Notes under the pieces: generated by a model
What the model was told of the DNA's origin: nothing
Databases searched by the model: none
The model's input: the letters and a program-made list of their open reading frames with translations, nothing else
Part shown: piece after piece, positions 23,227 to 34,770 of the stretch
How positions within the stretch are numbered: position 1 is the stretch's first letter
How the letters are laid out: every line of letters begins with the position of its first letter
Position numbers and translations under genes: made by a program
DNA from: Buxus sempervirens
Lineage: Eukaryota; Streptophyta; Magnoliopsida; Buxales; Buxaceae
Direction of reading: 5' to 3'
Assembly: GCA_947561395.2 (NCBI GenBank)
Contig: OX387185.1
Location: 17,200,366 to 17,264,365 of the forward strand
Length of the DNA: 64,000 nt

Positions 23227-25235
23227 TGTAGGCACCCCAAATTGCACTACAAGATGAGAAAATAAAGAAAATATTTAATTGGGATCTCAAACAGGTCAAA
23301 AAAGTGTAAAAATTGATCAGTCCTGTATTGCCCGCATTACAAGTGTGGACATGTGTTGACCGCATTTGCTCTGCGGTCATTACGTGACCGCTTTCAAAAT
23401 GCAGTCAAGGCATGACCGCAATTCAAATGCTGTCGCGCGTATTTTCTGTGAATTTTCAATTGCTTGATTTTTGAGCCATTTTTACTATTCTTACCTCTCT
23501 TTAGGAGGTGCTTCCTTTCCATTTTACCCTCTTTTGGTTCTCAAAATTACCCCAACTCAAGTTTTAAAACTTAGTTAGAACATTCTAGAACCTTACTTTG
23601 GGCTACCCTTATGACCACCCATGCCCTTGCTCTTGCCTATAAATAGAGGGTCTCTCCTCTAGCAAATGGCTGAGAATTGAAAACAAGAAGAGCTCCAAGT
23701 GAAGAAGAGAACCCCTGCCTCTCTGCTTTCTCAAGTCCAGGTAAGTCTCTCTCCCCTTTTATTTTCTAGTTTTAATTTCTAGGATTATTCTGATCTTCTC
23801 CCTTTCTGTAGAATAACGCATGTGTGTGATTGTAATCCCAAACCTAAATCCAAGTACCTCAAGTATCTTCTCTAGCTGTAAAACGTGAAGAGAGTTCTAG
23901 GGGAAAGGAGGACAGGAATGGATCCGTAAGGCAGACCCCCATGTGTTGTAATCTTAGAAATGTGTAGTTTTAATATTTTGTTTAGGTTGTGTGATTGTTT
24001 ATTGATGAAATATGAAGGAATACCATGGATCTATGCTGTTCATAGCATTAGATCTCATTTTCCTCCTAGAGTTTTGATTTTTCACATTGTTTTCTCCCTT
24101 TTTATGTATTTTTATGTTTTTAATCAGTAGGCTAGGATCTTGGATCTGCCATGGTCAATATGGTAGATCTAAAATCAGAAGCCTTAAAGTAACCTCTAGG
24201 GTTTCATGAGGTGATTTTTGAGTTATTTTCAATTTTTGAGAGAAGACCTTGTGGTCTAAACTCTCCCATTTTGATGTTTTTATCAATATGGGTGAATATG
24301 GTTCAGATCTCTTAATTAATGAGAAACCTTGACCAGATCTGTACCCTAGATGGTTTTGATTTATTTTTCAATATTATTAGATGATTTTGGAATTGTTTTT
24401 ATTTTTGAGAAAAGACCCTATGGTCTAAACTCTCCATTTTTTATGTTTTTCATCAATATGGGTGAATCTGGCTCAGATCTCTTAATTAATGAGAAACCTG
24501 GACCTGATCTGTACCCTAGATGGTTTTAATTCATTCTTCAATTTCACGAGGTGATTTTTGGTTTATTTTCAATTTTGAGAGAAGACCCTATGGTCTAAAC
24601 CTCCCATTTTGATGTTTTTCGTCAACATGGGTGTATTTGATTTAGATTTCTTAATTAATGAGAAATCTGGGCCAGATCTTTACACTAGATTGTTCAGGTT
24701 CAATTCTTCAATATTTTGTAAAAATAAATTTTTCTTATTATAATGTAATTCCTAGATTTCAAGGATTTAACTTAGAGCTAGATTTTTGAAGTTTTTACTT
24801 TAGGCTTGTTTTCTTTATCTTGATTTTAGTCAATTATGAAGCTCAAAAAATAGTGTATTCATAAGAAGGATCAAAAATTATTTGGATCATTCATATGGAA
24901 AAAACCATATATCTTGTATTCTTTGATCTTTTACTTTTGATTTGAGTTTTATTAGCAAGCCTTTTTTAAAAACATGAACAATACTTGTCAACCACTTTTT
25001 GTGGATGAATAGGGTGCGTAACACCTTCCCCTATTCATAACCTAATCTCCTTACCCATCTCTGGATTTTTTATTATTTTTAGTAGAGTTATTTTTACTCT
25101 AATTTTCCCCTTTTTTATTTTATTTGATTATTTAGATGTCCATTCACACCTTAAAATTGAATGGTGGTGACTATTTGATTTATTGAGCCCGTGTGATGAT
25201 TAGGAAGTTATTGAATTGATTTTCCATATCTCACA
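23227..25235 (+). mobile_element. Nested solo LTR with CAAAT target duplication
   Basis: Runs from TGTAGGCACCCC to ATATCTCACA (2009 bp), flanked by CAAAT at 23222-23226 and 25236-25240. Removing it and one CAAAT restores CTTGACAAATACCTTGG, which is present uninterrupted at 19798-19816. It has its own palindrome cluster (23331-23450), a TATA box (23638-23645) and CCAG|GTAAGT at 23737-23746. TGGTGACTA near its end shows that the TGGCGACTC motif of this family lies inside the LTR. Confidence 0.92.
23331..23450. repeat. Palindrome cluster (GACCGCA/TGCGGTC)
   Basis: GTTGACCGCATTTG, CTCTGCGGTCATTACGTGACCGC and GCATGACCGCAATTC alternate in 120 bp, ending 188 bp before TATAAATA at 23638. Confidence 0.8.
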
Positions 25236-25537
25236 CAAATACCTTGGTATTAACATGTTGAATCTTTTTACCGGACCTGAAAAACCGGAATTTAGCCTTG
25301 AACTAGAAAGTTGACTTTTTATTCACTTGTAATTTGGGTCTAGAACTATTTTTAATGGATTCAAATGGGGGGGGGGGGGGGTGTTTGCTTATTTACATGT
25401 AATATCTTAAGTAAATGGAGATTAAAAAATACGATGGCATTTACTTAAATGATATTACATGTAAATAAGTATTGCATGTGCAGGTAAGGGTCAAGGCTAT
25501 GCAGAATCTGTGCAAACAGGCCATTTTGGTCTTATCC

Positions 25538-25620
25538 ACATTTGGTATACGGTTAAGGCATGACCGCATTTGGTATGCGGTCAAGGCATGACCGCAATAT
25601 ATATGCGGTTATGCGTAAGT
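25538..25620. repeat. Palindrome cluster (TGACCGCA/TGCGGTCA)
   Basis: GGCATGACCGCATTTGGTATGCGGTCAAGGCATGACCGCAATATATATGCGGTTATGCG, here described in parts: three GACCGCA/TGCGGT pairs in 80 bp. It ends about 195 bp before the TATA box at 25815. Confidence 0.8.
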
Positions 25621-26580
25621 TTGTGCGTTTTTTGCAGATACTCGATTTTTAAGCCTTATTTACTCTCATACCTCTCTCTAGGAGCTTCGTCCTCCCCTTT
25701 TTACTCTCCGTTGGTTTTCAGATTTACCCCAACTCAAGTTTTAAAACTAAGTTGGAACATTCTAGAACCTTATTTTGGCATACCCTTGTGACCACCCATG
25801 CCCTTGAGTTTTCCTATAAATAGAAGGCTTCTCCTTTAGCAAATGGCTGAGATTTGAAGACTAGAAGAGCTCCAAGTGAATAAGAGAACCCTTGCCTCTC
25901 TGCTTTCTCAAGTCCAGGTAAGCATCTCTCCCATTTTATTTTCTATTTTAATTTTTAGGATTATTCTGATTTTTTCCCTTTCTGTAGAATAAGGCCTGTG
26001 TATGATTGTAACCCCAAACCTAAATCCAAGTACCTCAAGTATCTTCTCTAGCCGTAAAACGTGAAGAGAGATCTAAGGGAAAGGAGGACAGGAATATATA
26101 TCCGTAGGGCAAACCCCCATGTGTTGTAATCTTAGATATGTGTAGTTTTAATATTTTGTTTAGGTTGTGTGATTATTTATTGATGAAATATGGAGGAATA
26201 TCATGGATCTATGCTGTTTATAGCATTAGATCTATTTTTCCTCCTAAAGTTCGGATTTTTCACACCCACCACATTGTTTTCTTCCTTTTGATTATTATTA
26301 GGCTAGGATCTTGGATCTGCCATTATCAATATGGTAGATCTAAAATCAGAAGCCTTAAAGTAACCTCTAGAGTTTCATGAGGTGATTTTTGAGTTATTTT
26401 AATTTTTGAGAGAAGACCTTATAGTCTAAACTCTCCCTTTTTGATGTTTTTCATCAACATGGGTGTATCTGGTTTAGATCTCTTAATTAATGAGAAATCT
26501 GAACTAGATTTGTACCCTATTATTGTTCAGATTTATCCTTCAATATTATGAGGTGATTTTTGAGTTATTTTAATTTTCTC

Positions 26581-27306
26581 CCACGATATGGAACTTGTTT
26601 CTTCACTGGAACATAAGCACTAATATGTGTCCCATCTATTGCTCCAATACAATCCTATAAGAGATAACAAATAAAAAATTAATTTTGATTTCAAATACAA
26701 GTTAAATACTACTAAATAAGACATGCTCTCTTCATTTACCTTGAACCAGGGATAGTACTTCATGCTATTGCGAATCTCATTTGGAGTTTCTTGAAAATAT
26801 GGCGGCACGATAGTCTCTTTCCCCAATTTTAATATAGCTTTTAAAACAATTTTAAATTGTCTAGAAACAGTTTCTCCAGAGTGTTGAAAACGATCAGCAA
26901 TCATTCGATTTCTTTGATTATGCCCCAAGGTCATAAGAAACATAGCCACTTGCTCTTCCACGCTCACATAACGTGACTCATATAAGAACTTCTTCTCCTT
27001 AAGGGTATGACAAAGAGATAAAAATACATGTTTTTCCATCCTAAGTATATCAAAACACCTTTGAGGATTGCCATTTAAGATATTCATCACATAATTTGCA
27101 CCACTGTAGTCATCACTTCTATATGGTGATTTACAAAGGTACATATTATAATGATTTGCAATTGCTTCTACCACAACCATTTCCACCATCAAATCGTGTT
27201 CCTCATCAGATTCTAGATTATCATAATCCCCATCTGATTGAGAGTCATCATCATGAAATATAGAGTCACTATATGACTCTTCTTCTAAGTTGTTGTCTGG
27301 CTCCAT
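26581..27306 (-). pseudogene. PIF/Harbinger-type transposase, 3'-truncated
   Basis: Exon 1 spans 27306-26740 and begins MEPDNNLEEES. This start is chosen over an upstream in-frame ATG at 27342 because the acidic N-terminus follows it. An 85-bp GT-AG intron (26739-26655) comes next. Exon 2 (26654-26581) begins DCIGAIDGTH, which holds the first catalytic Asp of the DDE_Tnp_4 domain. The protein is lost after VPVKKQVPYRG, so the second Asp and the Glu are absent. Before that the FLMTLGHNQRNRMIADRFQ stretch fits the helix-turn-helix region of this family. The family cuts and pastes DNA at TTA targets, with a separate Myb-like partner that is not seen here. Confidence 0.88.
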
Positions 27307-27919
27307 TATATCTGTATGAAGATAAACAAATAGAGGTCTCATGAAGATTTTACACGAGCAATGATAAAACCATTGTAACTTATAAACATAGCAAAATTTA
27401 CAAATAAAGAAACTTTAGAAGGAAAGAAGGGCAATGATTAAATTTAAGAGCCTTTCTATATCTTCCTTCTCTAGAAAGCATGTTGCCTTTTACACTCCAT
27501 AAGCAAGTTCCTCTCTCCACTATTTGCACTTTATCCTTAAATAAGTAAATATTAGATTATATATCCATTTCATTCCTATTCCTTCATGACGTCAACATGT
27601 TCCATATACCTTTGTTCCATATTCCATCTCCAACCACACCAATCCCCCAACCCCAAGAACAACCCCGCATCCACCCCCACCCCAAAAAAACAAACAAATC
27701 ACCACCACAACAAAAACAACACACCCCAATAACACACCCAAAAAAGAGAAAAAAAAAAGCTTAAAAGACTCATACAAGCTAAAAAACTTGTAATATATCC
27801 ATTTTGTCATTATAACCAGAGTCCAGGTATTAATGAATCCAAATTTACAAGTGGAGAATAGATTTCCCCATACGGAATAAAACTATTCCACTCAAACAAT
27901 GTTTAAGCCCCTATAGCAT

Positions 27920-28025
27920 TGAATATTTCAGAATATTCAGAGCGTATTGCTGTTTTCTCCTCTCGTTTGGATATTCAGAGCGTATTGCTGTTGAATATTC
28001 AGAGCGTATTTCAGAATATTCAGAT
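27920..28025. repeat. Short tandem repeat ATATTCAGAGCGTATTGCTG
   Basis: Three copies of ATATTCAGAGCGTATT at about 27934, 27971 and 27994, the first two extended by GCTGTT, plus partial TTCAGAATATTCAG units. It lies within the Harbinger element, upstream of the transposase. Confidence 0.8.
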
Positions 28026-29262
28026 TATTTTCCTTCTAATTCCGTTCTCCCTTCTCTCTTTTCTTACATCTTTCTATTCTCTTTCTGCACATTTTCTTTT
28101 AGTTTTAGTAGCATTAGGATAGATCAGTTCGTAGATAAAGTGGGATTATGGAGGAAAATAATCTGATCATTAGATCTTCTACCATGAAATAGGTGATTCT
28201 GTTTCTGGCAATTCCACTTCCGTGAGTGTAATGCCACCTAGGATGTATTTGCTAATGTTTTCATAGAGCATGACATTCATATTTTGTACAATGAAGAAAA
28301 AGCCATGGCATACACTTAAACAAATTGATCACACCAAAACCATACATAATCTGGGCACACATATTATGCAAAAACCATGGACAAGTTATCTCATTTTCAT
28401 GTGATAATCTCATTTACTTTTTATCAAACATGTGGCGTGCAATGTGTACAAATCAATATTTGGCTGCCTAAATACCAACCAAATTGCCAGAAATGCTGCA
28501 TTGATAAGAGATATAATTACACATCATCAACAAAGCGGGATACACATGCCAATAAAAGGGAATTTTACGCATGCTTTGAAAATCAACACCCAACCCCAAT
28601 GGAACAAAGTGGCATCCGGCGAGATGAAGAACAACACATTTGCATTTAGGCAATCAATCACACAAATTCCACTTGAAAAATGATGCTTTACTAAATGAGA
28701 TGAAATCCAATCGAAGAAAATGAGACAAAATGGAATTTTATTTTCGAGAAAATATGCTTGAAGGTTCGAAGTTCAGAACAAGTACTCGAACTTTAGGAAG
28801 CATTGACGGGAGCTGGAAAGTAGATTCATGAGGAAGACAAACTGACCAGAGTCGACTGAATCTATTGGTCGATCGCAAAATTAGGCGCCAATCATAGAAA
28901 CAGAAACTTCTTCCATACGGATCTTTGATTCTTTGCTGGAGGAGCTCGTGTTTGATTTCTGATATTAAGCATACAATAGCATTGAACATGGATACCGAGA
29001 GGAAGAGGAGTTTTGTGCGAGAGGGAGTGGAGCGGAAAAACTATCGAATGGAAAAGAAATTAGATATTACAAAAATGCCATTTAATGAAAACGCGGTTCG
29101 TCGTTTTTGAAAACCAAAAATTTCGGTTTCTAAAAACAGGCTTGTTTTTCAACCGTTTTTTCAAAAAACGATTTCAAAACTTTCTTCACCAAACAAGTTT
29201 TTGGTTTTCTGTTTTTAAAAACCGAAAAAACGGTGTTTGAACACGTTACCAAACACCCTCTT

Positions 29263-31326
29263 AGATTTCAAGAGATATAGTAGTCTTTCAAAGTTTTGAA
29301 AGGGAATCTATTGAATAGGCATATATTAAGGGATATTAAAGTCTTTCAAACTTTTAAGCGGTATAATGAGAATTAAAATGTGTCAAACCAGAATTTCCTA
29401 CCTTCCCTTTATATAATAGTAGAGATAGATAGTTGACTAAAACCCATAATAATTTGACATTATACTAAAAATAACTAAAAGGCCCCTAGATCAAAATGGA
29501 AGTCTTTGCCTTTCTATTTAATGGGGATACAAACTCTTGAAAAAGGTATTAATGCAATTGAAAGGTACTAGCCATGCCAATATTTTAAAGGGAAAATTAT
29601 AAAAAAGGTCACTTCTTGAACAAAACAAAAAAAATTTTTTTTAGTGCAACTGAAAGGTACTTGTCAATATTTTAAAGGGAAACTTATGAAAAAGGTCACT
29701 TTTTGGCCTGAATTTATAATAATAGTCCATCAAAAGTCTCCTTTGCAGAAAATTGTTATTTTTTAAAAATAATTGACTTATGGGGTCACTTTTCAAATAA
29801 AAAATAAAAATTTAAAGTAATGCCACTTTATTATAGCTACATGAGATTTGAGTGCAACCTACTTGGAAAATGAGCGTACTGTACATGGGATGCAAGCTTC
29901 CCTACGTGGGATACTAACGCATCCCACATGGGATACGGGCTCATCATACACTCGTATCTCATGTATCATGTGCTAGTGTTCCAAGTGGGCTGTACTCATA
30001 TCTCACACAGCTATAGCTAAACCTTTAGTATGGTAACCTTAGTTAAATTATTTTTTAAAATTGACAGTTTTCTACAAATGAAATTTTTGATCAACTATCT
30101 TTATAAACACCGGACGAAAGTGACCCTTATTCAAAATTTTTCCCATTCTAAATTGTTTGTCATTTGATTTGTTGAACTGCAATTTGTTGTTAAGCTTAAC
30201 CAAAGCCCAGGTTAGGCGTGGGTGCACTATACCGTTGCTGTGTCGCATAGCTGGAGAAAGACCCCACGTTTTGTCACGTCTCCTCCAAGTAGAATTCAAA
30301 ACAAACGATGTGATGACACAAATTAAGCATTGTTGAGATTCCTTTCTCCTACCCTGGAATTCTCAATTTTGTGGAAAGCAATTCTGGTCGCACATATGAT
30401 TCTCAATCGGCTTACAAAGTCTTCGTACAAAGCCTTGCTGGTAAAAAAATAATCTTATAACGAGACCCAAGTGTTTGTTTGTTTCTAAGCTTTTAACTCC
30501 AAAAAGAAATGCCGAAGACACGCGCGTATGCACTTTCTACTAGGGGTGCTTATCGTGCCAGCCCCGCCCTATAAGCACCCCTACTTTCTAAGTTGTTTTA
30601 ACACCAGATTCCAAAAAGATCGGCCTTTTTTTAAGTTCCCATTGACCACTAAATATGTTATGAATAAGGCCAAATGATATAAGCAAAACTGGCTGGACGG
30701 AGAAGACAAGTTAACAAGCGGCCTTATTAAATCAGGGATACTAACTTGGGAAAATTAAGTTTTAGTGATACTTTTTAACATATTTAAAATTTAGTCAGTA
30801 AAAGTTGTGGGTTTTCATTTTTATAAAACCTTTATCGAGATAATTAAAATTTATTTTGTGACATTTTATTTTCACAATAGAATTCTTTAAAGAATTTTTC
30901 TGTAGCACTTAATTAAATGATTTGTACAAATTAACATATAGTATTGACAGAAGGTAGAAGTTGATCAAATGACTTGTACAAAACATTTTATTGACTTATA
31001 CAAGTCATTTGATTGATATAAGGCTAATAGTAAAGTGTTATTAAAATTTAATTATTTTAATGAAGATTTTTTAAAATTGAGATTCAGAAATTTTATGATT
31101 GAAATTTAATTATTTTAGAAAAGTTTCACTATAAGTTAATTTTCCTTATTAACTTCATGTCGGACCAATAAACATAAGCAAATATGGAAAAGGTTTTACA
31201 AAAAGTGAGTCGCCGTCCTGCGCGTCTCATCTACCTGTCGCGTTACCTTAGGCTAGGTACTTTGCCACGTGGCTAAATTTGAAAACAATCAACGTAAGCA
31301 AATCCAATTATAAGAGTCCAAAACCA
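29263..31326. other. No gene; AT-rich intergenic DNA
   Basis: No coding region or recognisable element. A 92-bp local repeat (GAAAGGTACT at 29560 and 29652, each followed by AATATTTTAAAGGGAAA and AAAAAGGTCACTT) is visible. An inverted partner, AAGTGACCCTTATTC, lies near 30117-30131, so a small foldback element of about 500 bp is possible. Confidence 0.5.
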
Positions 31327-31503
31327 ATTGAAATCCTGTGGATCGTTTATCTAGACCTCTTATGTGGATCCCTCCGCAAGATTGTGCCATGTGTCCCTTG
31401 AATGGTGTAAATGTAATTTTCTTAAATGCTTTAAGGGGCACATGGCACAATCTTGTGAATGATCCATATAAGGAGTTTAGATAAAGGATCCACAGGATTT
31501 CAA
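31327..31503. mobile_element. Foldback MITE, 177 bp
   Basis: TTGAAATCCTGTGGATC at the left and GGATCCACAGGATTTCAA at the right are near-perfect complements. Arms of about 70 bp continue inward through AAGATTGTGCCATGTG and CACATGGCACAATCTT, around a 35-bp AT-rich centre. No target-site duplication is clear, so the superfamily is not assigned. It sits just left of the LINE. Confidence 0.85.
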
Positions 31504-31603
31504 CTCGCCCAAAACATGGTCGGTTGGGTTCCCCGATGGTTTCGGTTCTAAAAACAGTTCGGCTTTGGGTTGAAGCCTCCGTTAAAAGTAGGATCAAATT
31601 GGA

Positions 31604-34250
31604 ATGATAAATCTCCGGACTGAACAAGACATTCACAATTACAGTCACTTTGAAACTTTGCTTGGCAAGGCTGCAGATGGTGGAAGTATAGAGCATGAGC
31701 AGCTTCGACAATTCATCTCCAACACACTTCTTGACTGTCAGATACAAGAGTTGGGAAGAAATGTTGAAAGTGAGGAGATTAAGTCAACCATGTTTAGCTT
31801 TAATGAGAACAAGGCTCCAGGACCAGATGGGTTCACTTCTGGTTTCTTCAAGGCAACCTGGAGCATCGTGGGAAAAGAGGTACAAGAAGCTATTCAAAGC
31901 TTTTTTTCTTCTGGAGCCATGCTGAAACAGATCAACCACACGTTCATAAGCCTCATTCCAAAGGTCCCGAAGCCTTCTTCTGTTGGTGATTTTCGTCCTA
32001 TATCTTGTGTGGGCACTATCTATAAATGCATTTCCAAGATTCTTGCAAATAGAATGAAAGGTGTTATGAATGATCTTGTAAGTGATTATCAGTCTGCCTT
32101 CGTCCCGGGAAGGAGCATATCAGACAACATTCTAGTGGTCCATGAATTGGTTCATAATTATCATATACAGAAAGGGAGCCCCAGGTATGCTTTAAAGATT
32201 GATCTGAAGAAGGCATTCGACTCTGTCAATTGGAGTATCATCCTTAAAATCTTACTTTGCATGCGGTTCCCCCAGGTATTCATCAACTGGATTGAAGATT
32301 GCATTACTTCCACATCTTTCTCCTTAATCATTAATGGAAACTCTCACGATTTCTTCAAAGGTGCAAAAGGGCTGAGACAGGGAGACCCTATCTCCCCCTA
32401 TCTATTTGTACTTGTCATGGAATTATTGGGGGGTATCGTCCAAGACAGCACCCAAGCTGATTTCTCTTTCCACCCTAGATGTGAGAGATTGAAGTTGAAC
32501 ATGGTTAGCTTTGCAGATGACGTTTTTCTCTTCTCCAAAGCAAACAAGACCTCAGTTGAAACCCTTATCCACGCACTATCCATTGCTTAAGAATTCACAA
32601 GTCTGAAATGTAATGAATACAAGAGCTCAATATTTTTTTCTAGAGTTCCTGAAGACGTCAAGCAGCAAATCCTCAACCTAACAAAATTCCAGGAAGGTGC
32701 TATGCCTGTTCGCTACTTGGGCCTCCCTCTACTGTCCAAGAAGCTCACGTATGAGGATTGCGAGAGCTTGCTTATTTGACTAAAAGGCAGAATACAATCT
32801 TGGAAATGCTAGTTATTTATCTTATGGAGGTTGAGCTTAGCTCATCAAGGTAGTCCTCTTCGCTACTCAGACTTTTTGGTTATCATGCTTTATCCTCCCC
32901 AAAGCTATCTTGAAAAATATAAATCAAATGTGTTGCGCCTTCCTATGGTCGGGTAATTATTTCCATAAAAAAATGGAGCTTGTGAACTGGCAATAGATCT
33001 GTACCCCGAAAAGTGAAGGAGGACTTGGCATCTTGAATATCGAAACCTGGAACACATCAGCAACTATAAAGAAGTTATGGCATATACTCACAAAGAAAAA
33101 ATCACTGTGGGTTGATTGGGTGCACACATATCTTCTGAGAGGTAGGAATATATGGAACCTTAAAACTCCATCTATCTGTTCTTGGTCTTGGAGGAAGATA
33201 CTCAAAGCCCGAGATGCTGCCCAAGCACTTGTATTACACAAAATTGGTAATGGTAGAGGTACATGGCTTTGGTATGATCCGTGGCTTCCATGTGGACCGC
33301 TTGCAACAAAATTTGGCGAAAGGATAATATTTGATTTTGGATTGAGGAAAGAAGCAAGAGTGAGGGACATTATCAAAGGTGATGGCTAGGATCTTCCACC
33401 TGCAAATACATTTCACCTGGAAGAAGCATGGTCCTACCTTGATCGCATCCCACTCCCAGATATGAGCAAACCGGGTGCTATCACATGGCTGCCTAGCAAA
33501 TCAGGTATGTTTACTATTAAGGAAATGTACCATGTTCTAAGGAATCCTTCTCCTCTTATTCGATGGAATGAGACTTTATGGTTCCATCGCAATGTGCCAA
33601 GGCATGTATTCATCTCTTGGCTTGCAATAAATGATCGATTGCTAACCCAAGACAGACTTTGAAAGCTTGGTATCATAACCACATCCACCTGTATTTTTTG
33701 CCAAAAGGATAGAGAATCTGTCCCCCATCTATTCTTTAGTTGCAAGTACTCTGAAGAAACATGGCAACACATATTAAAGATCAATGGCTTCAATAGAAGT
33801 CTCAAACCATGGGGGGAGGAACTTCAATGGGTTATCAACAGCTTTGATGGAAATGAGCCTATATCTATGGTAAAGAAAGTGTCTTTCTCGGCAACCATAT
33901 ATCACCTATGGTTAGAAAGAAACAGAAGAAGATTTCAAAATGCATTTCTACCAACAGAGCTAATAGCCAACCACATCAAATGGACAATTCAAAACAGGTT
34001 TACAGGTGAAAGATTGCAAGTTAAGTATAACCCACGAAACAGATCGTTTGTGGAAAGATGGGGATTAAGTGTTTTTTGGACTCCCCAACTTTAGCTACTT
34101 GTATTTAGTTGTGTATATGATGTATCCAGTTCTTTCATAGTTTTTGTTTAGGTTGATGTGGTGCTCTTTGCACCTCAGGTCTGTCGAATACTTTCTTGTA
34201 TATTCTTCTCTAGACTTAATATATACTTTTGGCTTACCATCCCAAAAAAA
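31604..34250 (+). pseudogene. L1-type LINE, 5'-truncated, with zf-RVT end
   Basis: The open frame 31604-32590 gives a reverse transcriptase with KAPGPDGF, FRPISCVGTIYK, SAFVPGRSISDNILV, LKIDLKKAFDSVNW, GLRQGDPISPYLFVL and the catalytic VSFADDVFLFS; both the AFD and FADD aspartates are present. It ends at a TAA after SIA. Downstream, broken frames (33033-33389, 33462-33660, 33690-34094) encode LWYDPWLPCGP and the zinc-binding CIFCQKDRESVPHLFFSC of the zf-RVT domain, with stops at 33387 and 33660. The endonuclease half is missing, as is usual for 5'-truncated copies. A short A-rich tail (about 34243-34256) marks the 3' end. Not functional. Confidence 0.92.
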
Positions 34251-34429
34251 AATAAAAATAACAATTAAAGTCACTTATATTTTGAAATACATGGGGAAAA
34301 TTATGGGAAAGGGATACTCTTCATAATTATTTATGAAAACACCTATTTAAAAGTCCTCTTTATGGAAGAAGGAAATTATTTAGAAATAATTAACATTAAA
34401 GCAATGGACATTTTGATAAACTCCAAAGT

Positions 34430-34770
34430 CCAAGTTTGCTTCTCCCTTACTTGAAATATAATTTGATAGAAAAAAAAATGTGGGGATTATTCAAATATCA
34501 TTCTGTAGCGAACCGATTGTATGCTATTTAGAATATTTGAAATATCATTTAGTAGAAAAAAAAAAACCGAATGAATATCCGCGTTACCTAAATTGGGATA
34601 ATTTAAGTATCATTTAGTAGAAAGCAAACTGAATGATATCTAGGATACTTGAAATATCATATGGTATAAAAAAGAGTAAATGTATATCTGGCTTTCTTGA
34701 ATATGTGATAATTCGAATACCATTCAGTAGAAAATAGATTGAATGATATTTGGAGTTTCCCAAATGAATG
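34430..34770. repeat. Degenerate AT-rich tandem repeat
   Basis: AAATATCATTTAGTAGAAA or variants recur at about 34490, 34541, 34606, 34660 and 34718. Each is followed by an ACTGAATGATAT-like block. Spacing is irregular (about 50-70 bp). No coding meaning. Confidence 0.65.

Larger units (their letters stand above)
20350..23814 (+). repeat. Source of a 3465-bp inverted copy at 44343-47807
   Basis: Every position p here pairs with 68157-p on the opposite strand at 44343-47807, with no length difference. Even a 15-base A run (22197-22211) is preserved. One substitution was noticed: T at 21488 against C (as read on the plus strand) at 46669. The copied block starts and ends inside LTRs, so it is a random slice and not a transposon. 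Confidence 0.95.
22919..26577 (+). mobile_element. LTR family 1, truncated, hosting a nested solo LTR
   Basis: Starts TGTAGACACCCC after the polypurine tract, is split at 23226/25236 by a related solo LTR, and resumes ACCTTGGTATTAAC. It then carries a G15 run (25367-25381), the U3 hairpin (25388-25469), a palindrome cluster (25538-25620), a TATA box (25815-25822) and a CAG|GTAAG donor-like site (25917). It breaks off within U5 at about 26577 against a Harbinger transposon, so the TGGCGACTC end is missing. Confidence 0.8.
26578..29262 (-). mobile_element. PIF/Harbinger DNA transposon, truncated
   Basis: The right end, read on the minus strand, starts GAGGGTGTTTGGTAACGTG (29262 leftward), the usual form of plant PIF/Harbinger terminal repeats, with TTA directly outside (29263-29265) as a likely target duplication. 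It carries a transposase gene on the minus strand that is cut off at 26578 by an LTR fragment, so the other terminus is gone. Between 27343 and 29240 no second gene is supported. That span holds a 22-bp repeat (27933-28010) and low-complexity DNA. Confidence 0.8.

Noticed and set aside
22737..23380. Small genes on both strands, repeated in inverted form at 44777-45420
   Set aside because: The frames lie in non-coding 3' region and LTR DNA; their duplication follows from the 3465-bp inverted copy, not from conservation.
27592..27810. 72-residue hydrophobic minus-strand frame
   Set aside because: It derives from a low-complexity A/C-rich tract inside the Harbinger element.
31289..31747. 152-residue minus-strand frame
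   Set aside because: It runs through the foldback element and antisense to the LINE reverse transcriptase; no domain.
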